DNA of 64,000 nt, taken from assembly GCA_963738615.1 (NCBI GenBank), contig CAVTXI010000019.1:1240001-1304000 (forward strand), in the 5' to 3' direction. This DNA is from CAVTWY01 sp963738615. GTDB taxonomy: Bacteria > Pseudomonadota > Gammaproteobacteria > Burkholderiales > Burkholderiaceae_C. Of the stretch, positions 46,635 to 56,817 are shown piece after piece. Within the stretch, counting starts at the first letter, position 1. The number at the start of each line of letters is the position of its first letter. Made by a program: the position numbers and the translations under genes. The notes under the pieces were generated by a model. It was not told the origin of the DNA. It saw nothing but the letters and a program-made list of their open reading frames with translations, and did not search any database.

Positions 46635-46835
46635 ATGCCGAAAGTGGCTGTCAAGAAGGTGCGGCGTACAAGGACCACGCCCTACGACGTGGCCGAACAC
46701 CTTCGCACGAAGGAAGAGATAGCCGCCTACCTCGATGCCTGGCTCGAGGAGGTGCCTGACGATGCTGCGGGGATCGAGCGAGCGCGTGGCGACGTCGCCC
46801 GAAGTCAAGGCATGAGCCCGAGATGCAACGCGTGA
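46635..46835 (+). CDS. Truncated HI1420-type (HigA-like) addiction antidote
   Basis: 66 residues with AGGAGG-like sequence before the ATG. TTPYDVAEHLRTKEEIAAYL and GDVARSQGMS match the N-terminal half of the HI1420/putative addiction module antidote family (about 95-100 residues). The C-terminal helix-turn-helix is missing, the frame stopping at SPRCNA. The partner toxin (RelE-like) is absent too. Probably a remnant. Confidence 0.65.
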   Translation: MPKVAVKKVRRTRTTPYDVAEHLRTKEEIAAYLDAWLEEVPDDAAGIERARGDVARSQGMSPRCNA

Positions 46836-46863
46836 TTGCGACTTGCCTGAGGAGAACAACACC

Positions 46864-48870
46864 ATGCCCGCACCTCTACCCCAGCCCTCGAGCGCCGTCA
46901 AACGCTGCGGCACCGAACAAGCCAACGTCATCGGCCGCGTGCTGACCGCCGGCCCGCTCACCGTCGAACTCGACGGTGGCAACCTGCGCTACCTGCGCGT
47001 GGGCGGCGTCGAAGTTCTGCGTGCACTGGCCTTCCTCGTGCGCGACGAGAACTGGGGCACCTATATCCCGGAACTGTCCGACCGCGTGATCGACCAGCGC
47101 ATCGACGGCTTCAGCGTCAGCTATCGCGCGAGTTGCCGCCGTGGTGCCCAATCGATCGACTACACCGCGACCATCGAAGGCCGCGCCGACGGCAGCCTCG
47201 TGTTCACCGGTGAGGCGACGCCGACGACCGACTTCCTCACCGCGCGCACCGGCTTCGTCGTGCTGCATCCGCTGAAGGGCGTGGCCGGCTCACGCGCTCG
47301 ATGTCGAGCACGTCGACGGCACCGTCGAACACGCGACCTTCCCTGCGCTGGTCGACCCCGTGCAGCCCTTCCTGAACATCCGCGCGCTGACGCACGACGT
47401 GGTATTGCAAGGGGTGCCCGGCCTGAAGGCTGCCGTGCGCATGGAAGGCGACACCTTCGAGATGGAGGACCACCGCAACTGGACCGATGCCTCGTTCAAG
47501 ACCTACGTGCGCCCGCTCGCGCGTCCCTGGCCCTACGTGCTCGAGGCCGGCCAGACGGTGCGCCAGCAGGTGAGCCTGACGTTGGTGGGCACCGCGCCCG
47601 CAACGGGCGCGTCATCGTCGTCATCGTCGACCTCGAAGGCGATCGAGGTCACGCTCGGCCGCGAGACCGGCGATCGCATCCCGACCATCGGCCTGGGGAT
47701 GCCGGCCGAAGAGATCGAGGCCGCCACCGCGGCGCTGCCGCTGCTCGAGCGCGCCGCGCCGAAGCTGCTGATCTGCCAGTTCGACCCGCGCCAGGGCCAC
47801 GGCCTGCGTGAGCTCGACGCGTATCGCGTGCTGTGCTCGAAGACGCGTGCGGCATGCGAGTTGGAGGTCGTCATCGAGAGCGTCGATGACTTCGCCGCCG
47901 AGCTCGAGAAGCTGGCCGCGCTTGTGAAGTCAGGCCGGGCTCGCGCTTCGAGTCGATCGCGGTGTGTCCGGCCGGCGACCTGAAGTCGGTACTGCCCGGC
48001 GGCGATCGCCCTCCCTCACCCCCGCTGGCCGATCTGTACCGCGCCGCGCGCGCCGCCTTCCCCGGCGTGAAGCTCGGCGGCGGCATGTTCTCGTTCTTCA
48101 CCGAGCTGAACCGCAAGCGCCCACCGGCTGCGCTGCTCGACTTCGTGCACCACGGCACCTGCCCGATCGTGCACGCCGCCGACGACCGATCGGTGATGGA
48201 AACGCACGAAGCGCTGCCCTACCAGATCGCGACCGCGCGCAGCTTCATCGGCACGGCCGCACATCGGGTCGGCCCGACCGCCATCGGCTGCCGCGACAAC
48301 CCCCACGGCAAGACCTTCACAGCAAATCCGGGCAACGAACGCATCTGCCTCGTCAAGGCCGACCCGCGCCAGCGTGGCCTGTTCGGCGCGGCATGGATGC
48401 TGGGCTACGTCGCGAGCCTCGCCTCCAAGGGCGTCGAGGCGATCAGCTTCGGCGCGCCGACCGGGCCGCTGGGCATCATCCACCGCCGCGGCGACGCGGC
48501 CGTGCCGTACTACGACAATCTCGCGGGGCCTGCGGTCTACCCCGCCTACCACGTGCTCGCCGGCCTTGCGCGCGCGTCCGGCGCGAAGCGCGTCGAGGTC
48601 ACGTCGTCGGACGACGAGGCGCTGCGTTGCCTGGCCTACCGCAGCCAGGGCGCGACGCTGCTGTGGGTGGCGAACGCCACCGCTCAGAAGCAGAAAGTGC
48701 GGGTGGCGCATGGCGGCGGCAAGGCTATGGGCATCGTGCTCGACGAGGCGAGCTTCGCGCGCGCCACCACCGACCCGCTCGGCTTCCAGGGTGACCCGCA
48801 GCCGATCGACCTTTCGCGCCTCGCGCTCGGCGCCTTCGCCGTCGCGCTCGTGTGCATCACCGATCGTTGA
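46864..48870 (+). CDS. apnL: Probable D-apionate lactonase (frame breaks near 47290 and 47940)
   Basis: About 668 residues read through two shifts. Segments such as LDGGNLRYLRVGGVEVLRAL, LVRDENWGTYIPE, FVVLHPLKGVAG, MEGDTFEMEDHRNWTDASF and TYVRPLARPWPYVLEAGQTV resemble the D-apionate lactonase family, which opens apionolactone to apionate in apiose catabolism. The C-terminal TIM-barrel-like half has LGMPAEEIEAATAAL, LGGGMFSFFTELNRKRP and VHAADDRSVMETHEAL. A Ser-rich insertion occurs near 47620. I recognise the family from its sequence style, not from a search. Its location after an importer would fit uptake of the sugar or its lactone. Confidence 0.6.
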
Positions 48871-48890
48871 TCGAATAGTCAAGGCCCACC

Positions 48891-49187
48891 ATGCTCGCAC
48901 TCGTCGTCGAATTCCGCCTCAAGCCCGCACACGTCGACGCGTTCGACCGCGCCATCGTCGAGAACGCACGCCTGTCGCGCGAAACGGAACCCGGCTGCCG
49001 CCAGTTCAACGTCTGCCGCGATAGCGCCGACCCGACGCTCTTCTTCCTCTACGAGCTGTACGACGACGACGCCGCGATCGAGGCCCATCTGCGCACGTCG
49101 CACTACCAGGCGATGAACGCTGCCACGGCCGACTGGGTCGCATCGAAGTCCGTGCGCAAGCTTGTCCTCGCAGCGGGGAGTGCTTGA
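48891..49187 (+). CDS. Antibiotic biosynthesis monooxygenase (ABM)-domain protein
   Basis: 98 residues. MLALVVEFRLKPAHVDAFDR, SRETEPGCRQFNVCRD and FFLYELYDDDAAIEAHLRTSHY match the ferredoxin-like ABM family (quinol monooxygenase or isomerase-like). It starts 20 bases after the lactonase stop, so it may be in the same operon. Enzymatic substrate unknown. Confidence 0.88.
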   Translation: MLALVVEFRLKPAHVDAFDRAIVENARLSRETEPGCRQFNVCRDSADPTLFFLYELYDDDAAIEAHLRTSHYQAMNAATADWVASKSVRKLVLAAGSA

Positions 49188-49239
49188 CGAGATTGCTGTT
49201 GGGCGACTGGCGCGCCCGGCTGGGATCGAGCCCGGCTTG

Positions 49240-52200
49240 TCAATTCGTCAAGGCGATCACGCCACCCGCCTCGGCTGCACGCGAGCAGCAAAGGATCACG
49301 CGTTGCTTGCGTTGGGCTACGCTCAGAACTACGTCGCGGTGATCGATCAAGCCCGATGCTTCGGCGTCGTACCCGGCGGCGCACACGCCGCACAGGCCGT
49401 CGGTGCACTTCACGTCTACCTTCACGCCTGATCGGTTCAGCGCATCGGCCGCGCTTTCGTCGGCGCGCACGTCGATGTGCCTTCCGCTGCGCAGCCTCAC
49501 GACGAAAGGATGGTTCTGGCGCGGCGGTGCTTCGGGCACGCTGAAGTATTCGCGGTGCAGCGCCTCGTCGGGCCAGCCCTTCGCTTGCGCGGCGGCGAAT
49601 GCGGCGTCCATGTAGCGCGCCGAGCCGCAGGTGTAAAGGTTTAGACCCGAGCCGTGATTCGGCACGACGGTGCTGAAGTCGATGCGCGTGCCCTGCGCGC
49701 TTTCGTGCCAGCGCACATGCTCGCGCCATGGCACCGCGTCGATGTCGGTCGCGAACGCGGCATCGCTGCGGTTGCGCACGCTGTAGTGAAGTTCGAACTT
49801 GCGGCCCAGCGCATGCAGCCGGTGCGCCATCGTCAACAGCGGCGTCACGCCGATGCCGCCGGCCAGCAGCAGGCTGAACGTGGCTTGCTCGTCCAGCGGG
49901 AAGAGGTTGCGCGGGCGCGTGACGAACACCTTGCGGCCTTCGCGGAACGCGCGGTGCATCAGCGCCGAGCCGCCCCGGCCGCCTGTGCGGGTTCTTCGCG
50001 CTGAACGCCAAGCACCTAGCGATGTCGATCGGCGGGGTCGCCGGCCAGGCTGTAGTGCGCGCAGGTATTCGGGCGCGATCACGACGTCGACATGCGCGCC
50101 GGGCTCAACCGGCGGCAACGCTTGTCCGTCGGCGGCGACAAACTCGAAGCGGTCGATCGTCAGGCGTCATCGCTTCGCGGCGAACGAGTTTCACGGCGAA
50201 CACCGGCGGCGTCACCTTCAGGCATGCGGAACGGCGGCGCGAGTCCATCGACTTCGCCCCTCGCGAGCCGAGCGCGATATTCGTCGGGACGTCAGCAGCG
50301 CCTGGTATCGCGCGATGCCTTCTTCGCGGTCGACCGGAAACTTCACGCGGATACGGCGGCGGCATGACGTCGGCGGGGTAGACCGCGAGCGTCTGCTCCT
50401 CGTACTTGAGTCGGAGCGTGGGGTTGAGGCCGCGCGCGTGCGTCTGCTTGGCGCGCACGTGCTGGCCGCTTGCGCGGTCGAGCTCGATATCCCACCACCA
50501 CTTCTTCACCGGGTTGATGCCGCCGCGGCCGAGGCGGTCGTCGAGCGCGGCGAGCGTCCTCGCCTGCGACGGCACGTTCATCGCGACCCAGCGGATACGC
50601 GGTCGGCCAGCAGGCCTTCCAGATTCCACGGGCAGGTCTTCATGCAGCGCCCGCACATGCGCGCCGCCCTGGTTGGTGATGCGGTAGCGCGCGCATTTCT
50701 CGGCGTCCGACTTCCAGATCTCGTAGCCGTTGTACATGAGCTTCGGGCCCGGCCGTGATCGCGCCGGACGGGCATTCGCGCGCGCACTTGTTGCAGCTGC
50801 TCGCAGAAGCGTCTGCAGGCCGAAGTCGATCGGCTTGTCGTAGTCGAACGGCAGGTCGGTGGTGACGACTGCCGACTCTTCAGCCGCGGGCCGAGGATAG
50901 GGGTTGAGGATCACCTCGCCGATGCGGCTGACTTCGCCCAGGCCCGACAGCAGCAGCAGCGGCGGCTGCAGCACGTCGCCGTCGAGCACCGAGTGCACGC
51001 GCGCCGAATAGCCGAGCCGGCGGATCTGCTCGGCGACGATGCCGCCGAGCAGCGAGAAGCGCAGGTAGGCGCGCATGCTCTGCGCCACCGAGATCCAGTC
51101 GTCGCCGCTCGCGCCCTCGAACGTCTCGTGGCCCTGGTCGTAGAGCATCGTGACCGCGTTCTCGTGGTAGGCCGGCATGGCGTTGCCGCCAGCGTCGTGC
51201 GAGTAGTAGGCCCACGTCGGGACGGCGCGAGAGACCGACCGCGTCGGTGCCATGTAATACGACGCGGCCTTCACGTTGGCGGCGTTGCGCGTGGGGTCCG
51301 CGGCGGTGGTCGATACCGGCCCGCGCGCCTCGCCGAACTGCAGCAGCAGCAGCGCGCCCAGCGCACGCCGCGCGCACGCGCCGATGGCGGCTCTTCATCA
51401 CGTAGTGCGCGCCCTTGGCGTTGTTCTGCATCTCCTTGCCCATGTCGCCGAACAGCGCGCGGGCGAAGAAGTCGGCGCGCTTGGGGAAACGCGGCACGCG
51501 CGGCTCGTCGATGAAGGTGGTGGGCTCGTCGCGGCGCTTCAGCTTCTCGAAAGGATAGGCGCCCAAGTGGAAGTCGCGCTGCGCGAACGGGTCGCGGTTG
51601 ATGGCGTTCTTGGCCGTGCCCTTGCCGAGCTGCCATGCCACGCCGTGCGAACGGCGTCGCTGCTGCTGCGGCGCAGGCGCAAGCGGCTGGTCGGGCGCGA
51701 TGTCGAAGGTCGTCGTCACGGCCGCGAGCCCGAAGCGCGTGCCGACGTAGGGGTTGTGCAGCGTCCGTCGTGCGCAAGCCCCGCGGCCACCGCGAGCACG
51801 TTCAGGTCGACATCGCTGCACGTGACGGTATGCGCCCGCGCTTCGTAGCCGAGCAGGCGGATGTAGCTCGACAGCAGCACGGCGGTCTTCGCCGCCAGCA
51901 CCGCCGCGCGCTGCGGCTGGGTGCCGATGAACCAGTCGCAGCCGGGCTCGCCCGGGCGCGGGTCGCGCGTGTACTCGATCAGGACGACCAGCGCGTGCGT
52001 GTGGTGGTCGATCGGGCCGTGCGCCTTGCGCGCGGCGTCCAGCACGTCGGCGTAGATCATGTCGATGCCGGCGGCGAAGCTCTTCGGCTCGCTTTGCGTC
52101 CAGCGCATCGGCGATGCCCGCCACGTCAGGGTTGCGGATGGGTTCGCGCAGCAGCGCCTGCTGCGGCAGCCGGCACGTGCCCACCATCGTCGCGTCGAAG

Positions 52201-52499
52201 TAGTAGCCGGCGGCTTTCAGGTGGTTCGCGCGCTCGATCGGGTCGGCGGGGAACTCGGCCTGGCTCGGGTTGGGTGCGCCGTCGCGCACCACGTCGAACA
52301 TCGCGATGTACGGCTTCATCGCGTGTGCGATCGACAACGCGTCGGGCGCGTCGAAATCCACGCGCTGCATCGGCGCCACGCGCGAAAGGTCGATCGCGTG
52401 ATCACCTTCGGCCGGCGCGCGGCGCGTCAGGCGTTCGAGCGGGTAGGGCCCGAGGTGGAACGGGCGGTCACGGTTGCTGAACAGTCTCAAGCGCGTCAA
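49240..52499 (-). CDS. Reductive dehalogenase fused to FMN/NAD/[2Fe-2S] reductase (frame broken repeatedly)
   Basis: Read across frames this is a single polypeptide of about 1,080 residues. The N-terminal half starts RLRLFSNRDRPFHLGPYPLE and later has ADPIERANHLKAAGYYFDAT, EYTRDPRPGEPGCDWFIGTQ, then HYVMKS and the RdhA core YYSHDAGGNAMPAYHENAVT. Two ferredoxin motifs follow: Cys-EQ-Cys-NK-Cys-ARE-CysPro (50771-50807) and CGRCMKTCPW (about 50630-50660). The C-terminal third is a PDR/VanB-type reductase: GAHVDVVIAPEYLR, LLLAGGIGVTPLLTMAHR and the plant-type [2Fe-2S] set KCTDGLCGVC...ILCCSRA. There is no Tat leader, so it would work in the cytoplasm and be NAD(P)H-fed, as in the BhbA and NpRdhA catabolic dehalogenases. 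It lies 22 bases after a Bug receptor gene. At least eight frame shifts occur. Confidence 0.75.
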
Positions 52500-52521
52500 G
52501 CCAGTGTGAGTGCGGACCGCA

Positions 52522-53490
52522 TCAATCGAGTTGCAGGCCTGACGCCTTCACCACCGGCCCCCACGCCGCCTTGTCCGCCGCGAGCTGGCGTGTCATCTCG
52601 TCGGCCGCCGACGGCGCCACGCTGAGCCCGAGCTTGTCGAGTTTCTCGACCACGTCGCTGGCCTTCAGCGCGTCTTGCAGCGCAGCGTTCAGTCGATCGA
52701 CGGTGGCCTTGGGCACACCCGCAGGCGCGAACAAACCGAACCATGCGAGCGCGTCGATGTCGATGCCTGCCTCGCGCATCGACGGCACGCCGGGGAAGCG
52801 CGCATCACGGCCGCCGCCCGACAGCGCCAGGATGCGCAGCTTGCCTGCGCGGTGGTGCTCGGCGAACTCGGCCGGCGTGTCGAAGCCCACCGTGATCTGG
52901 CCGCCCAGCAGGTTGGAAGTCAACGGCGCGCCGCCCTGGTAGGGCACGTGCGTCAACTTCACGCCGGCCTTGGCGCTGAGCATCTCGCCCAGGAAGTGCG
53001 GCATCGACCCCGCGCCGGGTGACCCGTAGTTCGCCTGCGAAGGGTTCGCGCGCAGCCACTCGATCAACTCCTTCAAGGTGGTCGCGGGCGTCGCCGGGCC
53101 CACCGCGAGCGCGAGCGGAAACGTGACCACGTTACCGATGGGTGTGAAGTCGACGGTGGTGTCGTACTTGACGCTGCGGAACGCGATCGGCTGAAGCACC
53201 ATCACTGCGAAGGGTGTGAGCATCAGCGTGTTGCCGTCAGGGGCGGCGTCTTTCACGGCCTGTGCCGCGACCCGACCGCCGGCACCGGGCTTGTTCTCGA
53301 CGATCACCGTGGTGCCCAGCGCGGCCTGCATCTTTTCGGCGATCACGCGGGCGGTCACGTCGGACGAGCCGCCGGGCGGAAAGCCTACGACGATGCGGAT
53401 CGTGCCGGCGGACTGGGCCAAAGCGTTGCGGCCAGCCTGCGCCGCCGCAGCGGCGAAAGGCACCGTGACGAGCGCGCGGCGACGAATCAT
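52522..53490 (-). CDS. Bug-type tripartite tricarboxylate transporter substrate-binding protein
   Basis: 322 residues with a signal peptide (RRRALVTVPFAAAAAQAGRN...ALAQS). Bug signatures: IRIVVGFPPGGSSDVTARVI, ENKPGAGGRVAAQAV, and NYGSPGAGSMPHFLGEML. Such receptors bind carboxylates, often aromatic ones, in the periplasm. No TctA/TctB membrane genes are nearby. It is first in an operon with the reductive dehalogenase, so its ligand may be the halogenated acid; this is inference. Confidence 0.92.
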   Translation of the reverse strand: MIRRRALVTVPFAAAAAQAGRNALAQSAGTIRIVVGFPPGGSSDVTARVIAEKMQAALGTTVIVENKPGAGGRVAAQAVKDAAPDGNTLMLTPFAVMVLQPIAFRSVKYDTTVDFTPIGNVVTFPLALAVGPATPATTLKELIEWLRANPSQANYGSPGAGSMPHFLGEMLSAKAGVKLTHVPYQGGAPLTSNLLGGQITVGFDTPAEFAEHHRAGKLRILALSGGGRDARFPGVPSMREAGIDIDALAWFGLFAPAGVPKATVDRLNAALQDALKASDVVEKLDKLGLSVAPSAADEMTRQLAADKAAWGPVVKASGLQLD

Positions 53491-53554
53491 GAGGCCCTTT
53501 CGGTGTGCAGATCGTTCTGCGCGTCGAGTCTAGGCCCGCCCTAGAATTTCCGTC

Positions 53555-54748
53555 ATGAAAATCCTCCGCTTCGAAGACCTCGTGCGCCAAGGCGCGGTCA
53601 AAGGCAAGCGCGTCTTTATCCGCGCCGATCTCAACGTGCCGCAGGACGACGACGGCAACATCACCGAGGACACGCGCATTCGCGCGTCCGTGCCGTGCGT
53701 GAAGCTGGCACTCGACGCGGGCGCTGCGGTGATGGTCACGTCGCACCTCGGTCGGCCGACCGAAGGCGAGTTCAAACCCGAAGATTCGCTCGAGCCTGTG
53801 GCCGCGCGCATGAGCAAACTGCTGGGCCGCGACGTGCGTCTGGTCAGCGACTGGCTCGACGGCGTGGACGTGAAGCCGGGTGACGTTGTGATGCTCGAGA
53901 ACGTGCGCCTGAACAAGGGCGAGAAGAAGAACAACGAAGCGTTGGCGAAGAAGATGGCCGCGCTGTGCGACATCTTCGTGCACGACGCCTTCGGCACCGC
54001 GCACCGCGCCGAGGCCAGCACCTACGGCATCGCGCAGTTCGCGCCGACGGCGTGCGCCGGCCCGCTGCTGTCGGCCGAGATCGACGCGATCAGCAAAGCG
54101 CTGGCGAACCCGAAGCGTCCGCTGGTCGCGATCGTGGCCGGCAGCAAGGTGAGCACCAAGCTCACGATCCTGCAAAGCCTGGCGAAGAACGTCGACGGCT
54201 TGGTGGTCGGCGGTGGCATCGCCAACACCTTCATGAAGGCCGCGGGTTTGAAGATCGGCAAGAGCCTCGTCGAGTCCGACCTGCTGGGCGAAGCGGTAGC
54301 GGTGATCGAAGCGATGAAGGCGCGCGGCGCCGAAGTGCCGATCCCCGTCGACGTGGTCGTCGCGAAGGAATTCAAGGCCGATGCCAAGGCGACGGTGAAA
54401 GACTCGAAGGACGTTGCCGACGACGACATGATCCTCGACATCGGCCCGAAGACCGCGGCGATGCTGGCCGAGAAGCTGAAAGCCGCCGGCACGATCGTCT
54501 GGAACGGCCCGGTCGGTGTGTTCGAGTTCGACGCCTTCGCCCACGGCACCGAAACCATCGCACGCGCGGTGGCCGCGAGCAGCGCGTTCTCGATTGCTGG
54601 TGGCGGCGACACGCTCGCAGCGATCGCGAAGTACGGCATCGAGAAAGACGTGGGGTATATCTCCACCGGCGGCGGCGCGTTCCTCGAAGTACTCGAGGGC
54701 AAGACGTTGCCGGCGTTCGAGATCCTCGAGAAGCGCGCGGCGGGCTGA
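53555..54748 (+). CDS. pgk: Phosphoglycerate kinase
   Basis: 397 residues, standard length and intact. RVFIRADLNVP (family signature), SHLGRPTEGEF, VLNVRLNKGEKKN-like and the C-terminal nucleotide site GGGDTLAAIAKYGIEKDVG, then STGGGAFLEVLEGKTLP. It catalyses 1,3-bisphosphoglycerate + ADP to 3-phosphoglycerate + ATP in glycolysis and gluconeogenesis. It is divergent from the Bug gene with 64 bases between. Confidence 0.97.
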   Translation: MKILRFEDLVRQGAVKGKRVFIRADLNVPQDDDGNITEDTRIRASVPCVKLALDAGAAVMVTSHLGRPTEGEFKPEDSLEPVAARMSKLLGRDVRLVSDWLDGVDVKPGDVVMLENVRLNKGEKKNNEALAKKMAALCDIFVHDAFGTAHRAEASTYGIAQFAPTACAGPLLSAEIDAISKALANPKRPLVAIVAGSKVSTKLTILQSLAKNVDGLVVGGGIANTFMKAAGLKIGKSLVESDLLGEAVAVIEAMKARGAEVPIPVDVVVAKEFKADAKATVKDSKDVADDDMILDIGPKTAAMLAEKLKAAGTIVWNGPVGVFEFDAFAHGTETIARAVAASSAFSIAGGGDTLAAIAKYGIEKDVGYISTGGGAFLEVLEGKTLPAFEILEKRAAG

Positions 54749-54762
54749 GACCCCCGCAAGCG

Positions 54763-56592
54763 ATGAGCTACGACCACGGATCCGACACACCGCAGCTTGC
54801 GCTGCCCAACCCTTACCGATTGCAAAACGCGGTCCTGCTGCTGGCCGGTGCCGTGCTCATCGTCGGCGGCGTGATGGCCGTGTGGTGGGCGCGAGAAGCG
54901 CTGCAGCGCGCCGACAACGTGCGGATTCCCGCGCCGCTCATCGTCGGCATCGGGCTCTTCCTCGCGGGTCTGTCGGCGTGGATCGTCGCCGCCACGCGGC
55001 TGCGCTTCTTCTTCGGCCGCGGCCTGCCGGCGTCGCTGGCGCCCGATATCGCGACGCAGACCAGCGGCCAATCGGAGCGGGCGCAGGCCTTGCGCGAAGA
55101 CCTGCGCCAGGGCCGCATCACATTCCCCGAACCGCATGGCGCGATCGACGGCGTGTTGTACATGCTGGTGCCGAACCTGATCACCTCGCCGAACAACGTT
55201 CAGTTGATCGCGCGCCAGCAGTTCTTCAACCTGATGGGCATGCTCGCGGCCTTCGCGAGCTTCGCGGTCGCGGTGTTCCTGACGCCGCAGGCCGAGATCC
55301 GCCAATGGTTGAGCGTGGGCTACGCCTTGTGCGTGATCGTGCTGCTGCTGCGCCCGCTGGCATCGCATGCACGCGCGCGCGTGGGGCCGCTGTTCCTCGT
55401 CGTGCTGCTTCTCGCGGCGGTGTTGGCGCCGGTGGGCATTCACCTGATGGCGGTGAAGCTGCCGGCGCTGGGCGGCTTCACGCTCGAGCGCCACGTGTGG
55501 CTGATGCTCGTCGGCGGGCTGGGCGCCAACGGGCTGGCGGTGTTCGCGCTGCTGCGCCAGGTGGGCGCCACACCCAGCGCGCAGCGCAGCGGCGAGCTGA
55601 TCCGCGTGACGATGAACGCGCCGCCGTCGAGCGTGATGGACGAACTGGACCGGCACCTTCAATCCACATGGACACAAGGCATCCCCAGCCGCCGCTACGC
55701 GCGAGTCGAGCCGGTGATCGACCCCGCGCGCCACGCTGCGCCCTTCAGCGGTGAGCTGCTGGAAGAAACACAGCCGATGCCGCTGCCCGGCAGCGTGGCA
55801 CCGTCGCTGGGCGCCGCGCTGGGCTCTGCGCGCCACCGCTGGCTGGTGTTGATGGACCTGCTGATGCTCGGCTTCGTGATCGCGGCGGTGTGGCTCGCAC
55901 TCGACGTTGCGCGCTCGCTGCGGCTGGACATGTCGTGGCGCAGCGGTCAGTACTCGAACCTCGGCCTGTCGGCGATCCTGCTGCTGTTGGCGGCCTACGT
56001 GCAGCGCATGTCGTCGTTCTTGTGGGGGCGCTTCGACTTCGAGTCGACGCTCGTCGGCGTCGAGTTCGCCGGCACCTATCAGACCGCAGGCGTGGGCACG
56101 GGCAGCGTGTTGTCGCGCATGTCGACGCAGTCGCAGGTCGTGCGCGTCGAGTCGATGACGCTGCGCGTGTGGCGTGCGCGGATCGAGTCGGTGGTTTTCG
56201 GCAAGAACAACCAGCGCTTCATCACCGCGATGTTCTCGACCGACGTTGACGCGAAGGCGCTGGCGCAGCACCTGGCCGCATTCGGTGGCGCACAAAGCGT
56301 GATGGTGGCGCCGACGGCCGACGAAGACCGACGCCGGATGGGTGCGCTGGCGCAGGCCGAGCAACTGCTGTCGCAAGCGGCGCCCGCCGCGCCGCTGGGC
56401 GTGAGCTACGACGATGCGGCCCGCGCGCTTGCCGGCGTGACGTCCGGTGCAGCCGGTGCATCCCTGCCGCCATCGGCGGGTGCGATCGATGGCGCGGCGG
56501 CGCCGCCCAAGCGCTTCTGCCCTTCTTGTGGCGCATTGGGCGGTTCCGGCGCCAGATTCTGCTCGGCTTGCGGCGCATCGTTGGCGGTGTGA
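54763..56592 (+). CDS. Multi-pass membrane protein with C-terminal zinc ribbon
   Basis: 609 residues. Membrane segments at about 23-45, 62-82, 150-170, 180-200, 205-230, 240-260 and in two regions around 365-390 and 405-425. The C-terminal tail carries a zinc ribbon with Cys 586, 589, 600 and 603 (CPSC...CSAC). The linker before it is Ala/Pro-rich. I do not recognise the family. Start at 54763 is the only plausible ATG after pgk, 14 bases downstream, suggesting cotranscription. Confidence 0.7.
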   Translation: MSYDHGSDTPQLALPNPYRLQNAVLLLAGAVLIVGGVMAVWWAREALQRADNVRIPAPLIVGIGLFLAGLSAWIVAATRLRFFFGRGLPASLAPDIATQTSGQSERAQALREDLRQGRITFPEPHGAIDGVLYMLVPNLITSPNNVQLIARQQFFNLMGMLAAFASFAVAVFLTPQAEIRQWLSVGYALCVIVLLLRPLASHARARVGPLFLVVLLLAAVLAPVGIHLMAVKLPALGGFTLERHVWLMLVGGLGANGLAVFALLRQVGATPSAQRSGELIRVTMNAPPSSVMDELDRHLQSTWTQGIPSRRYARVEPVIDPARHAAPFSGELLEETQPMPLPGSVAPSLGAALGSARHRWLVLMDLLMLGFVIAAVWLALDVARSLRLDMSWRSGQYSNLGLSAILLLLAAYVQRMSSFLWGRFDFESTLVGVEFAGTYQTAGVGTGSVLSRMSTQSQVVRVESMTLRVWRARIESVVFGKNNQRFITAMFSTDVDAKALAQHLAAFGGAQSVMVAPTADEDRRRMGALAQAEQLLSQAAPAAPLGVSYDDAARALAGVTSGAAGASLPPSAGAIDGAAAPPKRFCPSCGALGGSGARFCSACGASLAV

Positions 56593-56634
56593 CATGACCA
56601 TGCATCACCTGCGACCAAAAGCATCAACGCGACC

Positions 56635-56763
56635 ATGCAGCCGCAGCTCTTCGCCCTATACAAGCAACGCATGGGCGAGCGCTTCGACGCGGCGGTGATG
56701 AACAAGGCGCACTACGCCGCGAAAGCTGGCACTGGTGGTGCGCGCGGTGGCGAACTGAGCTGA
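56635..56763 (+). CDS. Possible small protein, unknown
   Basis: A 42-residue frame (MQPQLFALYKQRMGERFDAA, then a Gly/Ala-rich tail). It has no clear RBS and I do not recognise it, but YKQRMGERFDAAVMNKA looks like an ordinary helix with conserved-type composition. Listed at low confidence; the rest of 56593-56930 has no gene that I can support. Confidence 0.25.
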   Translation: MQPQLFALYKQRMGERFDAAVMNKAHYAAKAGTGGARGGELS

Positions 56764-56817
56764 TTCGGCTCGGCGCCACGCGTCGCACCTCGCACCTCAC
56801 CGTCGCGTGATCGAAAC

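Noticed and set aside
54022..56601. 859-codon open frame on the minus strand over pgk and the membrane protein
   Set aside because: It lies opposite a clearly conserved gene pair and has the Arg/His/Gln-rich composition of antisense frames in GC-rich DNA.
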